A DNA stretch of 57,836 nt from Nakamurella silvestris. GTDB lineage: Bacteria; Actinomycetota; Actinomycetes; Mycobacteriales; Nakamurellaceae. The stretch covers positions 22,023-79,858 of the forward strand of contig QXCQ01000092.1 of assembly GCA_003576535.1 (NCBI GenBank), read 5' to 3'. This document shows, piece by piece, positions 8,556 through 17,414 of the stretch; the first letter of the stretch is position 1, and each line of letters starts with the position of its first letter. The position numbers and the translations under genes were made by a program. Below the pieces are notes generated by a model. The model saw only the letters and a list, made by a program, of their open reading frames with translations. It had not been told where the DNA came from and ran no database searches.

Positions 8556-9592
8556 AGTTTCCGAAACCTCCGTACAGCGGCAAGATCCTTCTTGGCCGAA
8601 TTGGGCACCAGCGCAGTCGCATCGGCGTATCCGTAGGCGAGCAGCATGATCACACGTTCATGGCGGGACAGCCCGAGCAACGAGGCCATCGCGGCCTCCT
8701 TCTCCGGGATGTCCGGCCAGTTGACACAACAGGTGCCGATCCCCTGGGCCTCGAAGCCGTAGACCAGGCCCATGGCCGCAAGACATCCGTCCACGTAGAT
8801 CAGGTGCCGGTCGCGCTCGTCGAAGAAGGCGGACAGGTCACCGACCACGACGACCAGTCCCGCGATCTGGTCGCGGTAACCGTTGGTGCCCATCGGGATC
8901 GCAGCCACCTTGGCCACACTGGCCGGGTCGTCGACGACCTCGAACCGGTACGGCTGACGGTTGCACGCCGTCGGGGACTCGGCCCCGACCCGGATCGCCC
9001 GGTCGACGATCTCCCGGCTCACCGGTTGGTCGGTGAACCAGCGCACCGACTTCCGCCGTTCGGCCAGGCCCGTGAGGGCCTCGATCCCCACCGGCGGCAC
9101 GTCGACACTGGGGGTGTGCGGACCGCAACCGAGTTCCAGCCGCGGGCCGAGCTCGACGCTCAGGGCGTCGAAGGTGCCACGCAGGCTCTGCACCCGGGGG
9201 TCGGTCGACCTGACGGTCGCCTCGAAGTAGTCGTGCAGCACCGAGTACATCCAGTGGACCTCGGTGGAGGCCATCAGACTGCTGCCTTCACCCGAGGACG
9301 CCGCCGCGAACGAGCGCACGGTCCGTTCGATGTAGTCGTGCCCGAAGCTGTCCCGCCGCGGACGCATGGTCAGACCCTTTTCCAACATGTGGATGTTGCG
9401 GCGCAACAGGAACAGGTCCTGACCGCTGCCGCTGTCCTGGTTGTACTTGGCGATGCCCGCACCGACCGCGGCCTGCTCCCGGGAGAAGGCCGAGCTGAAG
9501 AACTTGTAGTAGACCTTGCGGGCCAACGGTCCCGAGGACATCAGCACCCGGTGCAGGGCCGACTTCGGCCGCTTGATGATCTTCGAGATCAT
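8552..9592 (-). CDS. Nitroreductase-family protein inside the polysaccharide operon
   Basis: Protein of 346 residues. The C-terminal half is a nitroreductase/FMN-binding fold: RRKSVRWFTDQPVSREIVDRAI near residues 178-200 (the typical RRSxRxF start), SPTACNRQPYRFEVV (FMN-phosphate and isoalloxazine contacts) and GIGTCCVNWPDIPEKE. The N-terminal 170 residues (FLLRRNIHMLEKGL, VHWMYSVLHDYFEA) are an added helical region not found in simple nitroreductases. Family members in capsule clusters are known, but their reaction is not established; an FMN-dependent sugar or lipid redox step is an inference. The start at 9592 gives a 4-nt overlap with the flippase gene. No signal peptide. Confidence 0.8.
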   Translation of the reverse strand: MISKIIKRPKSALHRVLMSSGPLARKVYYKFFSSAFSREQAAVGAGIAKYNQDSGSGQDLFLLRRNIHMLEKGLTMRPRRDSFGHDYIERTVRSFAAASSGEGSSLMASTEVHWMYSVLHDYFEATVRSTDPRVQSLRGTFDALSVELGPRLELGCGPHTPSVDVPPVGIEALTGLAERRKSVRWFTDQPVSREIVDRAIRVGAESPTACNRQPYRFEVVDDPASVAKVAAIPMGTNGYRDQIAGLVVVVGDLSAFFDERDRHLIYVDGCLAAMGLVYGFEAQGIGTCCVNWPDIPEKEAAMASLLGLSRHERVIMLLAYGYADATALVPNSAKKDLAAVRRFRKL

Positions 9593-10953
9593 GTGTTCAC
9601 CATTGTTTCGTCCGCTTTCCTGTTTTTCCGACCGGTGAGGTACCCGGCCCCGTAACGAATCGGTGCCAGCATCGCCAGGGTCATCTGTCGCCCGGCCGGC
9701 CGCGATTTCCGACCGACGAAGGCCGCGATGTAGGTCGCCATGATGTAGGAGGCGACAGTGGCGATCGCCGCCCCACGCACACCCATCCGGGGCAGCAGGA
9801 TGAGGTTGAGCGCGATGTTGGTGACCGCCCCGAGGCTGTGCCGGAGCACGGAGGACCAGAAGTACCCCTCGGAGATGATCCACTTGGAGTAGACCGCGGC
9901 CATGAACACGAACGGGCAGGCCAGGACGTGGATGACCAGGACGTCGACGGCCGGACCGTAGTCGTCGCCGAAGACCTGGGTGATGACCACGGATCCCACA
10001 CCGGCGACCACCCCGGCGATGGCCAGCCCGGACCAGAAGGCCTGGTCGTAGGAGCGCTGCAGCATCCGGTGGTAGCGCGGGCTCTCCGGCCCCTCCTCCT
10101 TGCGGACCTTGAGCAGGACCGGCAGGGTCGAGTTCATGAACACCACGGGCAGGAAGTAGGCGAGCTCGCTGAGCCTGGCAGCGGCCGAGTAGACACCCAG
10201 CGCCACGGATCCGAGCATGGCCTGGATCACGACGACATCGGACTTGAGGTTGATCTGGTTGGCCATGCCCGAGAGCAGCAGGGGCCACGACTGTTTCAGC
10301 AACGGCAGGGTCTGCGCCAGGCCGGCCCGGTTGATCCCGGGGCTCTCCGGGTCCTTCAGGTACCGGGCCAGGATCAGACCGCCGGCGATGAGGGACTCGG
10401 CGGCGAACAGGGTCAACAGCACCCAGATGTTGGGCCAGAGGAACAACAGGCCGATCCGCAGCACGAAGAGGCAGGCGGTGGTGGTCATCCGGATCGAGGC
10501 CGTCTGCCTGCTCCGCAGGTGCGACAGGTACCAGGACTCCGGTGCGTCCAGTGCCCGGCCGAACAGTGCGATACAGGCCAGCAGGGTGGCCGCGGTCGCC
10601 AGCTTGTCACCGGCGGTGAGGCTGATCAGACCGATGACGATGTAACCGATCAGCGCGAAGGCCTCCCGGATCACGGTCAGACCACCGACGATGACGGCGT
10701 TCTCGTCCCGCCGGTTGACGAGCTCACGGACGGCGAGGCCGCTCAGACCGGCCGACATCACGGACGACCCGATCGCACACAGGGCAACGGCATAGCTGTA
10801 GATGCCGAACTCGTGCACCGGCACGGCCAGGACGAGCAGGATGCCGATGACGGCGTTCAGCACCATCCCCAGGGTCTGCTGGCTCGCGGCCCACATCCCG
10901 TTGCGGACGATGCCCTTGGACTCGGGGGTGAGTTTCAACGACTTGATCTGCAT
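9589..10953 (-). CDS. Polysaccharide flippase (Wzx / MATE-like exporter)
   Basis: Protein of 454 residues with about 12-14 hydrophobic segments and the RfbX/Wzx layout: an N-terminal GIVRNGMWAASQQTLGMVLNA helix, repeated small-residue helices, and a central segment QSWPLLLSGMANQINLKSDVVVI typical of the family. It should flip undecaprenyl-linked repeat units to the outer leaflet. The start at 10953 was preferred over the longer frame because the upstream 21 residues are an arginine-rich shadow of the sugar transferase gene, whose stop lies 4 bp upstream of this ATG. The C-terminal 30 residues are basic and probably cytosolic. Confidence 0.88.
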   Translation of the reverse strand: MQIKSLKLTPESKGIVRNGMWAASQQTLGMVLNAVIGILLVLAVPVHEFGIYSYAVALCAIGSSVMSAGLSGLAVRELVNRRDENAVIVGGLTVIREAFALIGYIVIGLISLTAGDKLATAATLLACIALFGRALDAPESWYLSHLRSRQTASIRMTTTACLFVLRIGLLFLWPNIWVLLTLFAAESLIAGGLILARYLKDPESPGINRAGLAQTLPLLKQSWPLLLSGMANQINLKSDVVVIQAMLGSVALGVYSAAARLSELAYFLPVVFMNSTLPVLLKVRKEEGPESPRYHRMLQRSYDQAFWSGLAIAGVVAGVGSVVITQVFGDDYGPAVDVLVIHVLACPFVFMAAVYSKWIISEGYFWSSVLRHSLGAVTNIALNLILLPRMGVRGAAIATVASYIMATYIAAFVGRKSRPAGRQMTLAMLAPIRYGAGYLTGRKNRKADETMVNT

Positions 10954-10957
10954 GTTC

Positions 10958-12586
10958 TCAGTACGCACCCGAACGCGCCAGCACGGCCTTGGCCGTCTTG
11001 GCCAGGATGATGACATCGGTGACCGGCGACCAGTTCTCGACGTAGTACAGATCCAGGCGCACGCTCTCCTCCCAGGTCAGGTCGGATCGACCGGACACCT
11101 GCCACAGGCCCGTCAGGCCCGGCTTCACCAGGAACCGCCGGTGCACATGGTTCTCGTAGTCCTTCGTCTCGCTCAGGATCGGCGGACGCGGGCCCACCAG
11201 GCTCATCTGGCCGGTGAGCACGTTGAGCAGCTGGGGGATCTCGTCGATGGAGAACCGGCGCAGGATGCGGCCCACCGAGGTCACCCTGGGATCGGCCTTC
11301 ATCTTGAACATGACGGTGTTCCCGGCGGTCTGCCCTTCGCGCAGCGCAGCCAGTTCGGCCTCGGCTGCCACCCGCATCGAACGGAACTTCCACATCCGGA
11401 ACAGTTTTCCGCCACGTCCGACCCGCTCCTGACGGAAGAACACCGGGCCGCGGTCGTCGATCTTGATGGCCAGGGCCACCACCAGCAGCACCGGGAGCAG
11501 CAACAACAGGCCGATGGCGGCACCGATCATGTCCATCGTGGTCTTGAGCACCAGCCGAGGACCGCCGAAGCGGGGCTCGTCCACCTGCATCAACGGAAGT
11601 CCGGCAATGGGTTTGACATGGATACGGGGTCCGGCCACGTCCATCAGCGAGGGGGCGAGCTTCAGCCTGATACCGGTGCCCTCCAAGCTCCAGGAGAGTT
11701 CCCTGACCCGCTCCGGACCGAATTCGTCGGCCGCCGCCACCGCCACGACATGCGCCTTGGCCCTGACGATCCCGGCGCTGATGTCGTCGAGACCACCGAC
11801 GACGGGGAAACCGTGCCGGACGTTCGCCGCGAGTCCCTGTCCACCGGGAAGGCACAGGCCGGTCACCCGGTAGCCCGCCTCCGGCACACCCGTCAGCCGA
11901 GAGGCGAGAGCCGGGGCCGACTGCGGGCCACCGATCACCAGGACATTGGACATGGCATGCCCACGGCGACGGTTGTCGCTGAGCCAGATGCGCCATTCCC
12001 AGCGGCCGATGAGCACCGCCGCCAGTCCGAGCGGAAGGGTGGAGAGCAGGTAGCCACGGGCGATGTCGATCTGGCCGAGGTAGGCCAGGACCGAGATGCC
12101 ACCGAAGAGGGAGAGGGTGGCGTTGGTGATCCTGCGGTATTCCGAGGTACCGGCCCCGAGCACCTTGGCGTCCCAGGCCCCGACGATGCCGATGGCGGCC
12201 AGCCAGGCCCCGATCAACAGACAGGAGACCACCGCGTAGGTCAGGTTGCCCTGCCCCGCAACGGCACTGCCGAGGGAACCGAACCTGATCAGGCCACCGG
12301 TCAGAACGGCCACGGTGATCGCGAAGATGTCGGTGGCGACCACACGCCACCGATAGGCCTTGACCCAACCGGGTACCGCCCTGACGGCGGTACCCGGTTG
12401 GTCGAGAACGTTCTGTTCAGAGGATGATTCGACCAGGGTCAGCCCGGCTGCAGCCTCCGGGGCCGACGTCCCTGACCGCCTGCCCGTCACCCCCGGCGTA
12501 GCCGCGGGGATCCCGGTGGCGGCGGGAACCGTTTCGAATGAGCGACTTTGCTGGGTGGGAATGGTGGTGGATGGGCGCGTTTCCAT
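10958..12586 (-). CDS. Undecaprenyl-phosphate sugar-1-phosphate transferase (priming enzyme)
   Basis: Polyisoprenyl-phosphate sugar transferase of 542 residues, the enzyme that starts repeat-unit synthesis. An N-terminal variable region of about 70 residues precedes four membrane segments (roughly residues 80-200) and a Rossmann-like CoA-binding-type domain (NVLVIGGPQSAP near residue 215). The C-terminal Bac_transf domain starts near residue 350 with a membrane helix, then GPVFFRQERVGRGGKLFRMWKFRSM split by a variable loop, DEIPQLLNVLTGQMSLVGPRPP and KPGLTGLWQVSGRSDL, all diagnostic. It is the first gene of the operon. A 16-bp perfect inverted repeat lies inside its early coding region (12365-12401). 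Confidence 0.93.
   Translation of the reverse strand: METRPSTTIPTQQSRSFETVPAATGIPAATPGVTGRRSGTSAPEAAAGLTLVESSSEQNVLDQPGTAVRAVPGWVKAYRWRVVATDIFAITVAVLTGGLIRFGSLGSAVAGQGNLTYAVVSCLLIGAWLAAIGIVGAWDAKVLGAGTSEYRRITNATLSLFGGISVLAYLGQIDIARGYLLSTLPLGLAAVLIGRWEWRIWLSDNRRRGHAMSNVLVIGGPQSAPALASRLTGVPEAGYRVTGLCLPGGQGLAANVRHGFPVVGGLDDISAGIVRAKAHVVAVAAADEFGPERVRELSWSLEGTGIRLKLAPSLMDVAGPRIHVKPIAGLPLMQVDEPRFGGPRLVLKTTMDMIGAAIGLLLLLPVLLVVALAIKIDDRGPVFFRQERVGRGGKLFRMWKFRSMRVAAEAELAALREGQTAGNTVMFKMKADPRVTSVGRILRRFSIDEIPQLLNVLTGQMSLVGPRPPILSETKDYENHVHRRFLVKPGLTGLWQVSGRSDLTWEESVRLDLYYVENWSPVTDVIILAKTAKAVLARSGAY
12365..12401. repeat. 16-bp perfect inverted repeat inside the sugar transferase gene
   Basis: Left arm 12365-12380 (CCAACCGGGTACCGCC), loop CTGAC at 12381-12385, right arm 12386-12401 as the exact reverse complement. 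It encodes residues around 62-74 (QPGTAVRAVPGW) just before the first membrane helix. In the mRNA it would make a very stable GC-rich hairpin about 190 nt after the start codon. Confidence 0.85.
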
Positions 12587-12690
12587 CTTCGGCTGCCTCG
12601 GGGTCGGTCGTGAGGATGGCGTGGAAATCCCACGCCGGGTTGGTGCTCCAGAGGTGGCGGTGTCTGACCGCCCTCTACGACCAGCCGATC

Positions 12691-13341
12691 TCAGTGGGTC
12701 TGGAGGCGGCGACGGAAGGTCCCCTTGGCACCGAAGAAGACCAGGAGCAGTCCGACCAGGAGTGCGCCGCCACCGATGCCGAGGCCGGCAGCAACGCTGA
12801 TGCCGGCGCCGGTGTTCGGAAGTCCGCTGGTGTCAGGATCTTCCACCGGGACCGGGGTGGCCGAGGTGCCGGTGGCACCAGGGGCGCTGGTCGGGTTCCC
12901 GCCGGTCGGTCCGGGAGCGATGCTCGTGGTCGACGGCGGTGCCGACCAGCCCGGCGGCGTGGAGATGGTCAAGGTGAAGGTCTTGCCGCTGGTGAGGCCG
13001 ATCACCGTGATGATCCAGGTGCCACCGCTGGGCAGCGTCACCGGGACCGAGAAGACCCCACTGGCGTCGACGATCGCACTGAAGGAGATGGAAAGCTTTG
13101 CGGCGCTGAGCATCGAGGTCGAGCGCAGACCGTCGGGCCCGACCTGGGTGGCGGTGCCGGAGACGGTTTCTCCAGGCAGGAAGCCGCCGGCCGTGACGAT
13201 GAAGGGCTGGCCCGGGATGAAGGTCGTCGGGGCGGAGACCTCCACACCCGGGGACACATAATCGGGGGCGGCGTTGGCCGTGGCGGGTGCGATGACCAAC
13301 ATCAGCAGCACCGCGAGCGAGGTAACAATTTTACGAATCAT
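12691..13341 (-). CDS. LPNTG-type cell-wall-anchored surface protein
   Basis: Secreted protein of 216 residues. It has a signal peptide (MIRKIVTSLAVLLMLVIAPA, cleavage near ANAAP), a beta-rich region of about 100 residues (FIPGQPFIVTAGGFLPGE, then SGGTWIITVIGLTSGKTF), a Pro/Thr/Gly/Ala-rich spacer (about residues 125-170) and a C-terminal sorting signal: LPNTG, a hydrophobic helix (LGIGGGALLVGLLLVFFG) and an RRR tail. A class E/A-type sortase should attach it to peptidoglycan; no sortase gene lies in the window. The start at 13341 gives a standard signal peptide; the longer frame adds an unlikely leader. It lies between the polysaccharide operon and the DUF4012 gene on the same strand. Confidence 0.85.
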   Translation of the reverse strand: MIRKIVTSLAVLLMLVIAPATANAAPDYVSPGVEVSAPTTFIPGQPFIVTAGGFLPGETVSGTATQVGPDGLRSTSMLSAAKLSISFSAIVDASGVFSVPVTLPSGGTWIITVIGLTSGKTFTLTISTPPGWSAPPSTTSIAPGPTGGNPTSAPGATGTSATPVPVEDPDTSGLPNTGAGISVAAGLGIGGGALLVGLLLVFFGAKGTFRRRLQTH

Positions 13342-13649
13342 GGGGCTCTCCCAATCTGGACATACAGGATCAAACGGATGTATGCCCGATACCACCCTGA
13401 ATCGGACATACGGAGCATAACGTGACCAACCGACCACGCAGAGTGGCGAGGTGAATGCAGGACGACCAGCCCGGTGATGACGACACTGGCGGTGTGCTTC
13501 ACACGGGGCTAACCACGGCTTAAGGGTGCGATATCCGAGGTCCCGCAACACAACTGTGACGTAACGTGACTGTCTGTGATCATGAAGTTCGCTCCAACGG
13601 GCATAGTGGCCTGCGACACAGAATGCAAGCCATACGATTCCGTCACGAA
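13342..13649. other. Intergenic region upstream of the LPNTG gene
   Basis: This 308-bp stretch is more AT-rich than its surroundings and holds no convincing gene. It should carry the promoter of the LPNTG gene on the minus strand and the 3' end of the DUF4012 transcript. Short ATGTCC/TATGTCC repeats lie near 13370-13415. I could not identify a riboswitch or a clear terminator in it. Confidence 0.5.
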
Positions 13650-15737
13650 CTACTGCGGTGCACAGGCCGGATAAGGGGTCACGCTCTGAGACCACGGGGT
13701 GACCAGCGGCGTCAAGGCCACACTCGGGGTCAACATGATCCCGCTGTTGGTCGCCAGGCCGGTCGAGACCACGACCGTCAGTTTCGCCGTCTTGCCCGGC
13801 AACAGCCGCACCGTCAGTTTGCCCATGGCCCGCCCGTGGTCGTAACCGGCCACCAGGGGTACGGGCTTGCCACCCATCTCGGCCGAGATCACCTGGCCCT
13901 GGACGGGCGCGAGGACGAACACGTTGGTGAGCAAGGTGTACGGGTCCGCTGCGGACGATCCGCCCAGTACGTACGAAGGCAGGCCCTTCGCCGGCGCGTC
14001 ATAGGCCAGATCGACCTTCAACGTCAGATCCCGCAGTCCGTTCGGCCGACATTCCCCTGCCGTCACGGCGACACCGCCGCTGAGGTAGTAGCCCAGCTTC
14101 GCCCCGGTCGCATCGTTGAGGAACACACCGAGGGAGGGCTCGGGTGCGTCCGCGGGGGTGATCAGACCGGCCAGGGCGGTCGCGGCGAGCTGAGTCTGCT
14201 CGTCCTCGTGTGCGCTCCACACCAGCACCCGCCGCTCGGCGATACCTCGTTGCACCCCGTCCAGCAGCACCTGGGGCTCGTCGGTGCGGAGCAGGGAGTC
14301 GAAGGCGCTCTTCGTCGCCAGGGCAAGGAACAGGTCGCGGGCCTTCTGATCGGCGTCCTCGCTGAACTTCTCGTACACCTGGGACAGCAGGACCTTCGCT
14401 GCCGTCTTCGGTGACAGCACCAGCCCCTCCCCCACCGGAATCGGATCGGTGGCCTTCAGTAGATAGCCCAGGACCACCGGGTCAAGGGCCACCACACCGT
14501 CAACGGACTGCCCGCTCTGCTTCTGGTACATCTTGGCGAAAAGGGAAGCGGCAGTGGGAAAATCAGGAGTGAAGTTGACCGAGGTCGGATAGGTGACCAT
14601 GCGATCGCTGTACAGGGCGCGCATGGTCGGCGACAGATCGGCGATCGGCGGATCGAACGGGCCGAGGCTTCGACTGGACGCATCCTGCGCCCCGATGGTC
14701 AGCACCCCGTCCTTCACCGTCACCGCCGCATAGGAACCGAAGATGCCACCGGTGGCCCGTTGCTCGGCCAGGTTCTGGAACACCAGCAGATAGCGACGGT
14801 CGCCGTCCCCACCGAGCATGCTCGACATCAGACCGGCCACCCGGACACCCGAGGTCGTCAGTTCCTTGGCCTGCACCAGCTTCCGGTCGAGCTTCTTCAC
14901 CGCGGTCGCAATCGGGCTCAGCAGCTTGCCTCGCGGGATCTGGTCGAGGCGGCTGATCACGGTGGCCAGCTCGGCGTCGGCCGTCTGCAGATCCGGAGCC
15001 GCCTCGATCACCGGCAACAGGCTGATGCCCCCGGTCGGCGAGGCGAGAGTACTCGGATCCAGGTTCTCCGACACCGCCATCAACGGAGGGACGACCCGCA
15101 CGGCCAGATCGTCCACACTGGTGGCGATGTCGTTGATCGCCGACAGGTTCGGACCCAGCCACGGCAACGTGGTCGCAGCGGAGTACAACGGATCGTTGAC
15201 CGCCGATCGGGCGGCTGCGGCCGCTTCCTTCAGACTGTCGACCGTCACGGACAGCTCTGCCTGGTCGATGGACCCCAGGTCCGAGACCTGCTCCTGCACC
15301 TTGTCGACCAGACTGGCCGCAGCCTCCAACTGGGAATAGGCCTGGTAGGTACGGAAGGCGACCCAGCACAACCCCAGGATGAAGACACCGACGAACAGCA
15401 TCAGTCCACCGAGCACCTTCGAGCGGATCATCCGACGACGACGCCGACGCCTGCTCGGCCCCACCCGGGTACGCCTGCGGGTGCTGAAGTGCACCTGGGC
15501 GGCCGCCGGTTCGTACCCCTGGAGGGAGAATCGACCCTCCGCCGGCACCGGGGTCGGCGAATTCTCCGTTCCCTCGTTCGAGGGATCAGGTCCGTCGGCC
15601 CGGGTTGACCCGGTCCGTGGATCGTCGACCTGGGGTTCGTCCAAAGGAAATCCGCCGGACTGAGGGGCGCTGGAGTCGGTCGTCGGATCTTCGGCGGCGG
15701 GGCCGGGACCTTCCACTGCCGAAGGTTCGTGGGTCAC
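13650..15737 (-). CDS. DUF4012 domain membrane protein
   Basis: Protein of 695 residues. An acidic, proline-rich N-terminus of about 85 residues leads into a run of arginines (RRRRRRR near residue 95) and one transmembrane helix (KVLGGLMLFVGVFILGLCWVAF), so the bulk is extracytoplasmic. The long ectodomain contains NLAEQRATGGIFGSYAAVTV and DAVVALDPVVLGYLL-like segments (here DGVVALDPVVLGYLL), which are the recognisable core of DUF4012 proteins. These occur beside actinobacterial polysaccharide clusters and have been proposed to act in envelope polysaccharide handling; no catalytic role can be read from the sequence. It is transcribed alone or ahead of the LPNTG gene. Confidence 0.85.
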   Translation of the reverse strand: MTHEPSAVEGPGPAAEDPTTDSSAPQSGGFPLDEPQVDDPRTGSTRADGPDPSNEGTENSPTPVPAEGRFSLQGYEPAAAQVHFSTRRRTRVGPSRRRRRRRMIRSKVLGGLMLFVGVFILGLCWVAFRTYQAYSQLEAAASLVDKVQEQVSDLGSIDQAELSVTVDSLKEAAAAARSAVNDPLYSAATTLPWLGPNLSAINDIATSVDDLAVRVVPPLMAVSENLDPSTLASPTGGISLLPVIEAAPDLQTADAELATVISRLDQIPRGKLLSPIATAVKKLDRKLVQAKELTTSGVRVAGLMSSMLGGDGDRRYLLVFQNLAEQRATGGIFGSYAAVTVKDGVLTIGAQDASSRSLGPFDPPIADLSPTMRALYSDRMVTYPTSVNFTPDFPTAASLFAKMYQKQSGQSVDGVVALDPVVLGYLLKATDPIPVGEGLVLSPKTAAKVLLSQVYEKFSEDADQKARDLFLALATKSAFDSLLRTDEPQVLLDGVQRGIAERRVLVWSAHEDEQTQLAATALAGLITPADAPEPSLGVFLNDATGAKLGYYLSGGVAVTAGECRPNGLRDLTLKVDLAYDAPAKGLPSYVLGGSSAADPYTLLTNVFVLAPVQGQVISAEMGGKPVPLVAGYDHGRAMGKLTVRLLPGKTAKLTVVVSTGLATNSGIMLTPSVALTPLVTPWSQSVTPYPACAPQ

Positions 15738-15841
15738 CCGCAGACCCTAGCAAAACTTGTCCGTTTTGCCTGGATTACTCCGCGGAACTCTTTCGTTACT
15801 CTGCGCACACTTGCGTGTGCGTCCGAACCCGGAAAACACAA

Positions 15842-15875
15842 CAGCCCCGGAACTCGCGAACGAGTTCCGGGGCTG
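15842..15875 (-). terminator. Rho-independent-like terminator after tuf
   Basis: A perfect 15-bp stem (15842-15856 and 15861-15875) with a four-base loop lies 48 bp after the tuf stop. On the minus strand the stem is followed by TTGTGTTTT, a modest U-rich tail. It also separates tuf from the DUF4012 gene that follows on the same strand. Confidence 0.75.
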
Positions 15876-15922
15876 CTGCGCAGCAATTGCTCACCCTGCG
15901 CGAAGCAGGAGGATCAATCAGA

Positions 15923-17113
15923 TCAGACGTTGATCTTCGTGACCGAGCCGGCGCCGACGGTACGGCCACCTTCACGGATCGCGAAGCGCAGGCCTTCTTC
16001 GATGGCGATCGGCTGGATCAGCTTCACGGTCATGTAGGTGTTGTCCCCCGGCATGACCATTTCGGTGCCCTCGGGGAGGGTGACGACGCCGGTCACGTCG
16101 GTGGTGCGGAAGAAGAACTGCGGGCGGTAGTTGTTGAAGAACGGGGTGTGGCGTCCGCCTTCATCCTTGCCCAGGATGTAGACCTGAGCTTCGAACTCGG
16201 TGTGCGGGGTGATGGAACCCGGCTTGACGACAACCTGTCCACGCTCGACGTCGTCACGCTTGGTGCCACGCAGCAGCAGACCGGCGTTGTCGCCTGCCTG
16301 AGCGTTGTCGAGCAGCTTGCGGAACATCTCGATACCGGTGACGGTGGTCTGGAAGGACTTCGGCTTGATGCCGACGATCTCCACGGTCTCGTTGACGTTG
16401 AGGACGCCACGCTCGATCTTGCCGGTGACGACGGTGCCACGACCGGTGATCGTGAAAACGTCCTCGATCGGCATCAGGAACGGCTTGTCGGTGTCGCGCT
16501 CCGGCTCCGGGATGGAGGCGTCGACGGCATCCATGAGCTCTTCGATGGTCTTGACCCAGACCGGGTCACCCTCGAGGGCCTTCAGACCGGAGGTACGGAT
16601 GACCGGGGCGTCCTCGTCGAAGTCCTGCGAAGCCAGCAGCTCGCGGACCTCGAGCTCGACGAGCTCCAGGATCTCCTCGTCCTCGACCATGTCGGCCTTG
16701 TTGAGGGCGACGAGGATGTAGGGGACACCGACCTGGCGGGCCAGGAGGACGTGCTCCTTGGTCTGCGGCATCGGGCCGTCGGTGGCGGCCACGACCAGGA
16801 TCGCGCCGTCCATCTGGGCAGCACCGGTGATCATGTTCTTGATGTAGTCAGCGTGACCCGGGGCATCGACGTGAGCGTAGTGACGCTTCTCCGTCTGGTA
16901 CTCCTGGTGGGAGATGTTGATGGTGATACCGCGCTGGCGCTCTTCCGGGGCCTTGTCGATCTCGTCGAAAGCCGCGGCGGTGTTGAGGGTCGGGTACTTC
17001 TCCGCCAGCACCTTGGAAATGGCCGCAGTCAGGGTCGTCTTGCCATGGTCGACGTGACCGATGGTGCCGATGTTGACGTGCGGTTTGCTGCGATCGAACT
17101 TTGCCTTCGCCAC
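15923..17113 (-). CDS. tuf: Translation elongation factor Tu
   Basis: EF-Tu of 396 residues, the usual actinobacterial length. It delivers aminoacyl-tRNA to the ribosome as a GTP complex. Visible G motifs are [14 protein letters not shown] near residue 18 (P-loop), [12 protein letters not shown] near residue 80, and NKADMV near residue 135. Domain II ([14 protein letters not shown]) and domain III ([27 protein letters not shown]) are complete. It ends [10 protein letters not shown]. It lies 301 bp after fusA, and the spacing and intervening hairpin suggest an additional promoter for tuf as is common for this gene. Confidence 0.99.
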   Translation of the reverse strand: MAKAKFDRSKPHVNIGTIGHVDHGKTTLTAAISKVLAEKYPTLNTAAAFDEIDKAPEERQRGITINISHQEYQTEKRHYAHVDAPGHADYIKNMITGAAQMDGAILVVAATDGPMPQTKEHVLLARQVGVPYILVALNKADMVEDEEILELVELEVRELLASQDFDEDAPVIRTSGLKALEGDPVWVKTIEELMDAVDASIPEPERDTDKPFLMPIEDVFTITGRGTVVTGKIERGVLNVNETVEIVGIKPKSFQTTVTGIEMFRKLLDNAQAGDNAGLLLRGTKRDDVERGQVVVKPGSITPHTEFEAQVYILGKDEGGRHTPFFNNYRPQFFFRTTDVTGVVTLPEGTEMVMPGDNTYMTVKLIQPIAIEEGLRFAIREGGRTVGAGSVTKINV

Positions 17114-17224
17114 TGCTGTCCTCCTCAGGACTTGTATCTGTTACGCCGTGCGACTTGAAGATTTTAGGTCTGCAGGGCTATTGGGTCGGTGCCAGGAAGA
17201 GAGTAGTCCCCTACTGGCAGGCTA

Positions 17225-17258
17225 CGGAAAACGGCGAACAGGTGTTCGCCGTTTTCCG
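17225..17258. promoter_or_regulatory. 16-bp inverted repeat in the fusA-tuf gap
   Basis: Arms 17225-17240 and 17243-17258 are perfect reverse complements (CGGAAAACGGCGAACA on the plus strand), with GG between them. The element is about 160 bp after fusA and about 110 bp before tuf. There is no clear U-run, so partial termination, mRNA processing or transcript protection are all possible. Confidence 0.6.
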
Positions 17259-17414
17259 CGGCCTTTGAAACTAGTGGTACGAGTCAGGCGAGGCGATCGG
17301 TTGCTCTGGGAGACTCCCGATCACTGTGCTTGATTGCTCGATTCATGACTTGCTCCGCTCCTCGGTCGCTAGCGCTCCCTCGATGCTCGCAAGCCATTCA
17401 TCTTCGCTAGAAGC

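Noticed and set aside
1-12586. The first 12.6 kb as a horizontally acquired island
   Set aside because: No tRNA, integrase, direct repeats or clear base-composition change was seen; polysaccharide loci vary but nothing here proves transfer.
17330-17414. GCTCCGCTCC/GCTAGCGCTCC-rich segment after fusA as a mobile repeat
   Set aside because: It contains only short imperfect repeats and no second copy was noticed in the window.
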